Assembly: GCF_022399565.1 (NCBI RefSeq)
Contig: NZ_JAJTUT010000001.1
Location: 981,336-1,045,335, forward strand
DNA: 64,000 nt
Origin: Flavobacterium algicola
GTDB taxonomy: Bacteria > Bacteroidota > Bacteroidia > Flavobacteriales > Flavobacteriaceae
Direction of reading: 5' to 3'
This document shows positions 17,636 through 24,948 of this stretch, piece by piece (the first letter of the stretch is position 1; the number at the start of each line of letters is the position of its first letter). A program made the translations under genes and the position numbers. Below the pieces are notes generated by a model. The model saw only the letters and a list, made by a program, of their open reading frames with translations, ran no database searches and had not been told where the DNA came from.

Positions 17636-18374
17636 AATAACTTCCTGCTTTTAAAACATAGAAACCTGAACTCATATAATTTACATTTAAACAATGGTAA
17701 TGGTAGATTCCGTCAGGGTATTCAGCGGTAGCTCCAATATGTCCTCCATTTGTATCTAAGGCAGATGGATAGGTACCATCAGCATCTTTTCTTCCGTAGA
17801 TTGGAAAACCATCTCTTAACCATCCAATAAGTTTTGCATCATCATCTGATGTAAAATCACCATTAAAATGGTAGTGATACAACCCTCCAGGACCACTATG
17901 TGCACCTGCTCTGTCAAAAGATAGAAGAGTTCCAGCGTCAACTTGTACATTTCCACCTTCTCTATCATTATAAATAGCTACTCCGTTCAAAGCCATTCCG
18001 ATTGGCCCTAGAGAAGTCTCTTCTTTTGACGCAGCTGCAACTGGATTAATTGGAATAGTCATAACAAAAACCTGACTTTCTAAGTTTCCCGGATTTACAG
18101 TTTGACCAGTGGTTTGCGCTTCATAAAGGGCATTACCTACTCCCCAATAAGGAGTTACATGGTCTGGCACGCCTGTAGATTTTAATGTTACCGAAGTACC
18201 ATCACTAGACAAAGTTACAGCCGATTTATATGAAGAACTAAAAATAGTAGGAACCGTAGCTGTCCCTTCTGCATCATCAGTACTTGACGAATCGTCACTG
18301 CTGCTGCAGGAATATATTGTAAAAGCTAACGCTACAATACTTATTCCTGATATTATTATTTTTGAACTTTTCAT
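17607..18374 (-). CDS. YHYH-domain lipoprotein (paralogue 2)
   Basis: Lipoprotein of 255 residues with lipobox IYSC followed by a Ser/Asp-rich linker. It is clearly paralogous to the protein at 15601-16350, sharing GMALNGV-IYNDREGGNV, the YHYHFNGD motif, LIGWLRDGFPIYGRKD and DGIYHYHCLN. The C-terminal AGSYYGTKGTFTF matches its paralogue's last residues. Second gene of the EF-hand-led operon (53 bp after the EF-hand gene), overlapping the YwqK gene. Role unknown; a His-rich metal site is a reasonable guess. Confidence 0.85.
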   Translation of the reverse strand: MKSSKIIISGISIVALAFTIYSCSSSDDSSSTDDAEGTATVPTIFSSSYKSAVTLSSDGTSVTLKSTGVPDHVTPYWGVGNALYEAQTTGQTVNPGNLESQVFVMTIPINPVAAASKEETSLGPIGMALNGVAIYNDREGGNVQVDAGTLLSFDRAGAHSGPGGLYHYHFNGDFTSDDDAKLIGWLRDGFPIYGRKDADGTYPSALDTNGGHIGATAEYPDGIYHYHCLNVNYMSSGFYVLKAGSYYGTKGTFTF

Positions 18375-18427
18375 TGCTTTTGGAAATTTAATTAGGTGTT
18401 TTGATTTTGTAATTCGAACTGAAAGTA

Positions 18428-18709
18428 TTAATTGTCCTTCTTGCGTTCTGGTTTTGGAGCTTTGTTTAATTCTTTAAGACTTAAAAAACCATCTTTATTG
18501 GTATCCACTTTAGCAAAATCATCTTTTAAGGGTCCTTTGATTTCCTTTTTAGATAACTTACCATCTTTATTGGTATCCATCTGCTTTATGAGCTCTGCGG
18601 CAGTAGGAGGCTTTTGATTTTCTTGTTTCTCATTTTGTTGTGCAAAAACACTAGAAGCGCCTAAAAATAGAGTTAAACTAAAAACTAATTTCAATAGTAC
18701 TTTCTTCAT
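18428..18709 (-). CDS. Secreted EF-hand protein (paralogue 1)
   Basis: Small protein of 93 residues with a Sec signal peptide ending SVFAQ (about 24). The mature part has two EF-hand loops, DTNKDGKLSKKE and DTNKDGFLSLKE, each with the calcium-coordinating Asp/Asn/Asp/Glu positions. It heads the operon with YHYH, YwqK, SCO and YHYH genes. Its promoter carries the direct repeat shared with the second EF-hand gene and CotH, pointing to control by the nearby LytTR regulator. Periplasmic calcium binding is likely; the partner is unknown. Confidence 0.88.
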   Translation of the reverse strand: MKKVLLKLVFSLTLFLGASSVFAQQNEKQENQKPPTAAELIKQMDTNKDGKLSKKEIKGPLKDDFAKVDTNKDGFLSLKELNKAPKPERKKDN

Positions 18710-18741
18710 AATTATTAATTTGGAGGTTATTATATTATTGA

Positions 18742-18808
18742 CAAAGTTGAGAAAAGAATTAATCTGTTTTTTTTATTTTCAGTGAATCGACTAAAGTTAT
18801 CTGTGAAT
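18742..18808 (-). promoter_or_regulatory. LytTR-type operator and promoter of the EF-hand/YHYH operon
   Basis: On the minus strand two direct repeats, ATTCACAG (18801-18808) and ATTCACTG (18780-18787), are 21 bp apart. They are followed by the -7-like CAACTTTG at 18742-18749. The same repeat, the same 21-bp period and the same 38-bp offset to the -7 element recur before the second EF-hand gene and cotH. LytTR regulators typically bind paired direct repeats about two helical turns apart. Assignment to the LytTR gene at 22125 is inference. Confidence 0.7.
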
Positions 18809-18961
18809 GACGTTTTACGCTCGACTAACTGCATCGGCAGATGTTTTACATCTTTACTATACTCAAAATTAAGCATGTAAATAAGTACAACAGCGTTTTG
18901 AAATAAAAGATTTTAATTCAATTTTTACCTTACCTTAATAAATTATACTTCTTTTAAACAC

Positions 18962-18995
18962 AAAAAAAAATGAAGCTAAACTAGCTTCATTCTTT
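18962..18995 (-). terminator. Terminator of the second EF-hand gene
   Basis: AATGAAGCT/AGCTTCATT hairpin, read on the minus strand into a long T-run. It lies 37 bp after the stop of the gene ending at 19028 and separates it from the next operon. Confidence 0.8.
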
Positions 18996-19027
18996 ATCTT
19001 ATTATATGCTATAAGAATATTTTTTCC

Positions 19028-19306
19028 TTACTTTTCTTTTCTTTCAGGTTTTGGAGCTTTCTTTATTTCTGCAAGACTTAAGAATCCATCCTTATCTGTA
19101 TCAATTTTAGTAAAATCATCTTTCAACGGACCTTTAACTTCGTCCTTCGATAATTTACCATCTTTATCTGCATCCATTTTTTTAATTATCTCCTCAGCAG
19201 TAGGTGGCTTTTTACCTCCTTGTTCCTCATTTTGCTGTGCAAAAACACTAGTAGTACCGGCAAATAAAGTTAAACCTAAAACGAATTTCAATATTATTTT
19301 TTTCAT
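19028..19306 (-). CDS. Secreted EF-hand protein (paralogue 2)
   Basis: Protein of 92 residues, a close paralogue of the one at 18428-18709. It has a signal peptide ending SVFAQ and two EF-hand loops (DADKDGKLSKDE and DTDKDGFLSLAE) with intact calcium ligands. Unlike paralogue 1 it is monocistronic, bounded by its own promoter/operator at 19335-19401 and a terminator. The pair looks like a recent duplication including the promoter region. Predicted periplasmic or secreted calcium-binding protein. Confidence 0.88.
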   Translation of the reverse strand: MKKIILKFVLGLTLFAGTTSVFAQQNEEQGGKKPPTAEEIIKKMDADKDGKLSKDEVKGPLKDDFTKIDTDKDGFLSLAEIKKAPKPERKEK

Positions 19307-19334
19307 GATTATAATTTTTTAATTATTACTTACA

Positions 19335-19401
19335 CAAAGTTGAGAAATTATTTGAAGTAGCTATTTTTCTTTCAGTGAATAGGCTATAATTTTCAGTGTA
19401 T
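19335..19401 (-). promoter_or_regulatory. LytTR-type operator and promoter of the second EF-hand gene
   Basis: Minus-strand direct repeats ATACACTG (19394-19401) and ATTCACTG (19373-19380), 21 bp apart, then CAACTTTG at 19335-19342. The geometry is identical to the sites before the first EF-hand gene and cotH. Confidence 0.7.
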
Positions 19402-19510
19402 CACGCTTTTTATTTCAAACACAGATAATATAGCTATTAAAAAAAAGTGAAAATTAAATAGACGAATACTTTCTACATTCCCGTTTTATGTCCCAGTTAT
19501 TTATTTACTA

Positions 19511-20899
19511 CTACTTTAAATAGGCATTAACTGCTGCAGTTCGTGAAGATACATGCGTACTTAATTGGTCTACGGCAGTTTGAAAATCGGCTGTACTGTT
19601 CAAAAAAGTATATCCTTTAAGTTCAGTTGTTGCGTAAGGTTTTACAAGAGCTGCATAAGTAGTGTACTTGGCTTTCATTGTAGTTTCGTTAAAAGCATTG
19701 TCAATTACTTTTTTTACGTAGCTATCGTATGTTGCCTTATATGTAGCATCATTATATAGATAACCAATTAATGGCCAAGAACTACTAGATAAGCCAGAGA
19801 AATTAAGTGGTAAAGACCCAGACATGTTACCCGTTTGTAATGATTCATTATTATCCCAAGGTATCCAAGATAATTTTCCTGTATCTGGATCATTATATAA
19901 AAAGTAATTATGCGTCATTCTACCGTAAGTATCCCAGTTCTGAATAACAGTGTTTACGGCTAAATAGTTTAAAAATTTATCTGTATCAAAAACAGCTTCT
20001 AAATTTGCTCTCCACACCGCTGCATCTGTTGTTCTATTGGTTGCGTGCAAAACTGTAAATAGATTTTTAATATCTGTAAAGTCCGCATCATCTTCATTTG
20101 TTTTTTTATCAAAAACGGTTTCAGAGAAAGTACCATAAGTAAAACTTGCTCCTGTACCGTCTGGCTTATACAGATTACCATCATTGTCTGAAAATTGCGT
20201 CTTAATCACTGTATCATCGACTTCTTCGACTAATGTGTATAATCCAAAATAGGTTGGCCCATCACCGTGATCTACATATACAGTATAGAATGCAGCATGT
20301 GAACTTTCGACTCCAGAGGCTCTAAAGATATCAGTCGCTACTTTTTCACGTAGCATTGACTTATCATTATAATTATTCTTTAAACTTAACTTTTTAAAAC
20401 CATAAAAACGTTGATTGTCGATTTGCGGATAATCATCTTCGTACTCATCAAAATCCAGCTTGAAAGACAGCTTCAAATTCCCACTAGACCAGGTAGATTG
20501 TAAACTTGAATTCCCTTTGAATCGAACACCCACACGATACCATTCTTTTCCTTTATAAAAGACCTCTGCAGGCACCATTATAGGATCCTCATCAGACTCA
20601 TATAAACTAGATTTAGAACTACTACCAAAAGTACCGTAGGTAGCAGTCATATCATCAATCATTGTCTGCCAACGTGTTTTTGTAATTACTATATCAATCC
20701 TTTTGACACTATTGTCGTCAAAAACTTCTTCAAAATTTGGATCAGCTTTTTTACTGTGAGTCGCTTCAGTCCAATCTGTAATTTCAAATACAGAATCATC
20801 AACAACCTCTTGCTCCTCAGCTACTGAAGTATCTTTTGAACAGGATGAAATAAAAAACAACTGAATACCAATTAAAAAAATTAAACTTACCTTTCTCAT
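19511..20899 (-). CDS. CotH-kinase-domain lipoprotein
   Basis: Surface or periplasmic lipoprotein of 462 residues with lipobox FISSC (Cys about 20). The CotH domain covers most of the protein. It begins with VKRIDIVITKTRWQTMI and VGVRFKGNSSL, then FKKLSLKNNYNDKSMLREKV, YFGLYTLVEEVD and DGNLYKPDG, and later LSWIPWDNNESL with the metal/catalytic Asp. CotH proteins are atypical kinases that phosphorylate secreted proteins, as in Bacillus spore coats. In Bacteroidota the target is unknown. The gene is divergent from the LytS/LytTR operon and carries the shared operator. The neighbouring EF-hand proteins are possible substrates, by inference only. Confidence 0.88.
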   Translation of the reverse strand: MRKVSLIFLIGIQLFFISSCSKDTSVAEEQEVVDDSVFEITDWTEATHSKKADPNFEEVFDDNSVKRIDIVITKTRWQTMIDDMTATYGTFGSSSKSSLYESDEDPIMVPAEVFYKGKEWYRVGVRFKGNSSLQSTWSSGNLKLSFKLDFDEYEDDYPQIDNQRFYGFKKLSLKNNYNDKSMLREKVATDIFRASGVESSHAAFYTVYVDHGDGPTYFGLYTLVEEVDDTVIKTQFSDNDGNLYKPDGTGASFTYGTFSETVFDKKTNEDDADFTDIKNLFTVLHATNRTTDAAVWRANLEAVFDTDKFLNYLAVNTVIQNWDTYGRMTHNYFLYNDPDTGKLSWIPWDNNESLQTGNMSGSLPLNFSGLSSSSWPLIGYLYNDATYKATYDSYVKKVIDNAFNETTMKAKYTTYAALVKPYATTELKGYTFLNSTADFQTAVDQLSTHVSSRTAAVNAYLK

Positions 20900-20934
20900 A
20901 ATTATAGCTTTTAATTTAATTTGTTAATAGATTA

Positions 20935-21001
20935 CAAATTTGAACAAATTAAAAAAGCATCATAATTCTTTTCAGCGAACACACCAAAGTAATCTGTGAA
21001 T
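20935..21001 (-). promoter_or_regulatory. LytTR-type operator and promoter of cotH
   Basis: Minus-strand direct repeats ATTCACAG (20994-21001) and GTTCGCTG (20973-20980), 21 bp apart, then CAAATTTG at 20935-20942. The 38-bp offset equals that at the two EF-hand promoters. Lying in the divergent gap before the lytS-like gene, it could also affect that operon. Confidence 0.68.
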
Positions 21002-21091
21002 ACCATTATCCAATCAATTAACAGTCCTTTATAACGGGTTAAAAACGTGAGATATAAGAATTGATTCATTTTTATTTTATTTATTTGCAGT

Positions 21092-22132
21092 ATGAATAAA
21101 ATTAACAGAACGATTTTCCAACTTTTCTTATGGGCCGCCATATGGATAATATTAGGGTTAAGTCAAAAGAACTTCACTCATTTTTTACATGAAAATCTCT
21201 TAGCTTACGTATTTCAAGCTGTATTAATAGTCGCCTTGATTTATCAAATTGCACCGCAGTTTTTATTTAAGAAAAAATACCTCTTATTCACTTTACTATC
21301 TATAGGAGCATTAGTCGTATCCGCTGTACTTTCCGGAGGGTTAACACCACATCTTGGCGAAGGTATGCGTCCTCGACCAGAAGGAATGAACCTCCCACCC
21401 CCACCACGTTTTGGACAGAATAATATGCCTTCTCCCGTTTTAATCAATTTGCTATTATTAAGTGTATCCTATGTATTAGCTATTTTCTTAGAGACATTCT
21501 CCTTTGCACAAAAGAAAGAAGAAGCATTAATTTTAATCAAAACAGAGAATATCGAAAATGAATTAAAGTTTTTAAAATCTCAAATTAATCCTCACTTCTT
21601 ATTTAATTCGCTAAATAATATTTATTCACTATCCATGATAGATTCGAATAAAGCACAGCAGAGTATATTGTATCTTTCAGACATGCTACGTTATGTACTC
21701 TATGAATGCGAAAAACCATTGGTACCACTTGAAAAGGAGGTGATGTATATTAAAGATTTTATTCAGTTATATTTACTTAAAAGCAGTAAAAAATACCCGA
21801 TCGCCACGCAATTTACAATCGAAAACAAAAATTTGCAGATAGCACCCATGTTACTTATTCCTTTTGTGGAGAATGCATTTAAACACAGCAATTTAGAAAA
21901 CATAGATGAATCGTACTTAAGAATTAAAATTCACTGCACAGACAAAATAGTACATTTTTGTATCGAAAATAGTTTCAGAAAAGGTCCTATTGTACAAGAT
22001 GTAGTTGGAGGGATTGGTATAAAAAATGTTCAAAAACGATTGGATTTACTATATCCTGAGAAACACACTCTTACTATCTCAGAAATTAATACTACATTTA
22101 AAGTAGAATTAAAAATAGACACAAATGCTTAA
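21092..22132 (+). CDS. LytS/YehU-type sensor histidine kinase
   Basis: Membrane histidine kinase of 346 residues. Four hydrophobic segments (about 8-25, 35-52, 62-82, 116-134) precede a His_kinase domain with phospho-acceptor His168 in QINPHFLFNSLNN. The N-box is NAFKHSN and the G-box GGIGIKNVQKRL. The loop between segments 3 and 4 (about 82-115) is rich in Pro, Arg and Met (Met 92, 99, 112) and may be the sensing part. It overlaps the response-regulator gene by 8 bp. It is the likely controller of the divergent CotH/EF-hand/YHYH locus. Confidence 0.92.
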   Translation: MNKINRTIFQLFLWAAIWIILGLSQKNFTHFLHENLLAYVFQAVLIVALIYQIAPQFLFKKKYLLFTLLSIGALVVSAVLSGGLTPHLGEGMRPRPEGMNLPPPPRFGQNNMPSPVLINLLLLSVSYVLAIFLETFSFAQKKEEALILIKTENIENELKFLKSQINPHFLFNSLNNIYSLSMIDSNKAQQSILYLSDMLRYVLYECEKPLVPLEKEVMYIKDFIQLYLLKSSKKYPIATQFTIENKNLQIAPMLLIPFVENAFKHSNLENIDESYLRIKIHCTDKIVHFCIENSFRKGPIVQDVVGGIGIKNVQKRLDLLYPEKHTLTISEINTTFKVELKIDTNA

Positions 22133-22793
22133 ATGTATTGTAATTGACGACGAAGAACTGGCTCGAAAGCTAATTGAAAGTTATGTGACCAAAATTGACT
22201 TTCTTACGCTCGTAGGTACCTATGAAAATCCTCTGGATGCAATTGACATATTAAAGAGTGAGCAAATTGACGTTGTTTTTTTAGACATTCAGATGCCACA
22301 AATTAAAGGAACCGACTTCGCAAAGTTGATTCCATCACACACCAAAATCATTTTTACTACTGCTTACTCTGATTATGCAATCGAAGGATTTGAACTCAGC
22401 GCCACAGATTATTTGTTAAAACCAATTGGATTTGATCGCTTTCTTACAGCTGTAAAAAAGGTAAAAGTAGATTCTCCAGCGACAGTAGATACTATAACTG
22501 TAAAATCAGGTTATGATTTATTTAAATTAAAATTTGATGAAATAACACATATTGAGAGCGATAGCGAATATGCTATTTTTCATACTGCCAATAAAAAAAT
22601 TATGAGCCTGCAATCTCTTAAATCTTTAGAGAAAACATTGGACCCAAGCATCTTTATTCGTGTACACCGCTCTTATATTGTCAATAAAACTAAGGTTACA
22701 GGATTAAAAAGCAGGTACTTACACCTCCAAACTATTCAAATACCCGTAAGTGATAGTTATTTTGATAAAGTCAAAGCTGATTTATTTGGTTAA
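22125..22793 (+). CDS. LytTR-family response regulator
   Basis: Response regulator of 222 residues. The N-terminal receiver domain has the acidic pocket DDEE, phospho-acceptor Asp in VVFLDIQMPQ (about 53) and Lys in LLKPIGFDR. The C-terminal LytTR DNA-binding domain (about 125-222) has FIRVHRSYIVNKTKV and IPVSDSYFDKV, diagnostic of the family. LytTR proteins usually bind paired direct repeats, which fits the operators at 18742, 19335 and 20935. It is co-transcribed with the kinase through an 8-bp overlap. Confidence 0.94.
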   Translation: MLKCIVIDDEELARKLIESYVTKIDFLTLVGTYENPLDAIDILKSEQIDVVFLDIQMPQIKGTDFAKLIPSHTKIIFTTAYSDYAIEGFELSATDYLLKPIGFDRFLTAVKKVKVDSPATVDTITVKSGYDLFKLKFDEITHIESDSEYAIFHTANKKIMSLQSLKSLEKTLDPSIFIRVHRSYIVNKTKVTGLKSRYLHLQTIQIPVSDSYFDKVKADLFG

Positions 22794-22913
22794 TTCCTAT
22801 AATAATTAAATACAAGAATGAATATAATTTATCATCGAAATAAGTAAATCGATCTTACAGCTAGATCGTTTAATCCATTACCTCACTTATTTTAAGACAG
22901 AATTTGCTCCACC

Positions 22914-22948
22914 TTTTGGGTATTATTACAGTTTTTAGCATACTTTTG
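22914..22948 (+). promoter_or_regulatory. Putative promoter of the retropepsin-like gene
   Basis: TTTTG, 22 bp, TACTTTTG, a good Bacteroidota-type match 19 bp before the start at 22968. Confidence 0.5.
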
Positions 22949-22967
22949 AAATTCATCGGTCATAGAA

Positions 22968-23402
22968 ATGGAAAAACTACAAGAGATCCTAAAAAAGGAG
23001 AAATATAAAAAGATAAAATTTAAAATAATCAAAACGCAACATTTGTTAATTAAAGCCAAGATTAATGGACTAAAAGGTAATTTTATATTAGATACAGGAG
23101 CGTCTAACAGTTGCATTGGTTTTGAAACTATTGCCCTCTTTCAAATAGATGCAAAAGAGTCGAAAACCAAAGCGTCGGGTGCTGGCGCGACAGGTATGAT
23201 GACACAGACATCGAGCCAAACCAAAATTCAGCTCGGAACTTGGAAAACCAAAGTAGACTTAGTTATCTTCGATCTATCACATGTAAATGAAGCTTTGATA
23301 CAGTACAAATCAAAACCAGTTCATGGAATCATAGGCGCTGATATATTACTAGAAGGCAAAGCAATTATAGATTATTATAATCACTATTTGTATTTGCAAT
23401 AG
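22968..23402 (+). CDS. Retropepsin-like aspartic protease
   Basis: Single-domain clan AA protein of 144 residues. The active-site motif is FILDTGASNSCIG (DTGA, about 44-49), and the second conserved region is VHGIIGADILLEGKAIIDY near 118-136. Such proteins act as homodimers. No signal peptide is visible; the N-terminus is Lys-rich and soluble-looking. The substrate is unknown. It is a single gene between the LytTR regulator and the odhB terminator. Confidence 0.85.
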   Translation: MEKLQEILKKEKYKKIKFKIIKTQHLLIKAKINGLKGNFILDTGASNSCIGFETIALFQIDAKESKTKASGAGATGMMTQTSSQTKIQLGTWKTKVDLVIFDLSHVNEALIQYKSKPVHGIIGADILLEGKAIIDYYNHYLYLQ

Positions 23403-23504
23403 GTAAGCTTATATGTCATTTAAATAGTGAAAGTCTAAATGAGAAGCCATTACTGCAAAGTAAATAGCAAAGGTGAGCAAACTATAAAAAGAGCTACTAA
23501 ACAA

Positions 23505-23541
23505 AAAACCCAAATTCTATTATTAGAATTTGGGTTTTTTT
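23505..23541. terminator. Bidirectional terminator
   Basis: AAAACCCAAATTCTA/TAGAATTTGGGTTTT arms with a short loop and flanking A and T runs. It lies between the convergent protease gene and odhB. Confidence 0.88.
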
Positions 23542-23562
23542 ATAGATTGAAATTATAATATA

Positions 23563-24798
23563 TTACAATTCAAAAGCTCTTTTAGGATTATTGTCCAAAA
23601 GTAATTCCATTGGGTTTTCTAGAGCTTCTTTAACAGCCACTAAGAAACCAACAGATTCTTTTCCGTCAATGATTCTGTGGTCATAAGAAAGCGCCACGTA
23701 CATCATTGGGTGAATTTCAACTTTACCATTTACAGCAATAGGACGCTCAATAATGTTGTGCATTCCTAGGATACCTGATTGAGGAGGGTTGATAATTGGA
23801 GTAGACAACATAGAACCAAATACACCACCATTTGTGATAGTAAATGTCCCACCAGTCATATCGTCAACAGTAATTTGACCGTCACGTGCTTTGATAGCCA
23901 ATCTTTTGATTTCAGCTTCAACACCACGGAACGTTAAATTCTCAGCGTTACGTACTACAGGAACCATTAAACCTTTTGGTCCTGATACTGCAATAGAGAT
24001 ATCTGCAAAATCAAAAGCAATTTTATGATCTCCATCCATCATAGAGTTAACATCTGGATATAATTGTAATGCTCTCGTTACTGCTTTTGTGAAGAAAGAC
24101 ATATAACCTAGACCAACACCACCATGTTTCGCTTTGAAAGTATCTTTGTACTCATTACGGATGTTGTTAATCGGAGTCATGTTTACTTCGTTGAAAGTAG
24201 TTAACATGGCAGTTTCATTCTTGGCTGCTACCAAACGCTCTGCTACTTTACGACGTAACATAGATAATTTAGTACGCTCTTGTCCACGGCTTCCACCTGT
24301 TGGAGTTCCCATTGATGGTACTGCATTTACTGCATCATCTTTGGTTATTCTTCCTGCTTTTCCAGTTCCTGATACGGCTGAAGGAGCAATGTTTTTCTCA
24401 TCTAATATTTTCTTAGCTGCTGGTGATGGAGTACCTGAAGCATAAGTTGCTACTGGTGCTGCCGGAGCCGCAACTGGTGCTGGTGCAGGAGCTGCTTTTG
24501 GTGCTTCTGCTGCTGGAGCAGCTGCTGCTGGAGCAGCTGCTGCTGCACCTTCTGGTTTTGCTGCTGCAGTATCGATAAGACAAACTACCGCCCCAACTGC
24601 TACTGCGTCACCTTCTTCTGCTTTAAGGGTAATGATACCACTTGCTTCTGCTGGTAATTCTAAAGTAGCTTTATCTGAATCTACTTCTGCAATTGCTTGA
24701 TCTTTTTCAACATAGTCACCATCTTGTACTAACCAAGTAGCGATTTCAACTTCTTTTATAGATTCCCCTGGTGATGGAACTTTCATTTCTAAAATCAT
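23563..24798 (-). CDS. odhB: 2-oxoglutarate dehydrogenase E2 (dihydrolipoyl succinyltransferase)
   Basis: E2 core of the 2-oxoglutarate dehydrogenase complex, 411 residues. The lipoyl domain (about 1-78) has the lipoylated Lys in [13 protein letters not shown]. An Ala/Pro-rich linker follows (about 85-125), then a peripheral-subunit-binding domain ([13 protein letters not shown]...[12 protein letters not shown]). The catalytic domain ends with [15 protein letters not shown] containing the His and Asp. A second ATG at 24786 (MKVPSPGES) is a plausible start. It follows sucA on the same strand with a dispersed repeat in the 150-bp gap. E3 is not in the window. Confidence 0.95.
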   Translation of the reverse strand: MILEMKVPSPGESIKEVEIATWLVQDGDYVEKDQAIAEVDSDKATLELPAEASGIITLKAEEGDAVAVGAVVCLIDTAAAKPEGAAAAAPAAAAPAAEAPKAAPAPAPVAAPAAPVATYASGTPSPAAKKILDEKNIAPSAVSGTGKAGRITKDDAVNAVPSMGTPTGGSRGQERTKLSMLRRKVAERLVAAKNETAMLTTFNEVNMTPINNIRNEYKDTFKAKHGGVGLGYMSFFTKAVTRALQLYPDVNSMMDGDHKIAFDFADISIAVSGPKGLMVPVVRNAENLTFRGVEAEIKRLAIKARDGQITVDDMTGGTFTITNGGVFGSMLSTPIINPPQSGILGMHNIIERPIAVNGKVEIHPMMYVALSYDHRIIDGKESVGFLVAVKEALENPMELLLDNNPKRAFEL

Positions 24799-24863
24799 GT
24801 CCTAATATTTTAAATTATGAATTTTAATTTTCTTTTAATTATAAATCTTTATTATTTGCAATT

Positions 24864-24945
24864 GGCCCTAGCCCTGATGGTAGCGGCATCCTTTTTCTTT
24901 TTTTTAAAGAAAAAGATACAGCGGACAGCAGGAAATAGCTCCTAA
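24864..24945 (+). repeat. Dispersed REP-like element, copy 3 (sucA-odhB gap)
   Basis: Begins GGCCCTAGCCCTGATGG and ends GCGGACAGCAGGAAATAGC, with a central stem CTTTTTCTTT/AAAGAAAAAG. The same ends occur at 49611-49699 (plus) and in reverse at 11534-11661. It lies inside the sucA-odhB operon and would form a hairpin in the mRNA. I remember similar sequences as frequent in Flavobacterium intergenic regions, but cannot name the family. Confidence 0.72.
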
Positions 24946-24948
24946 TCT

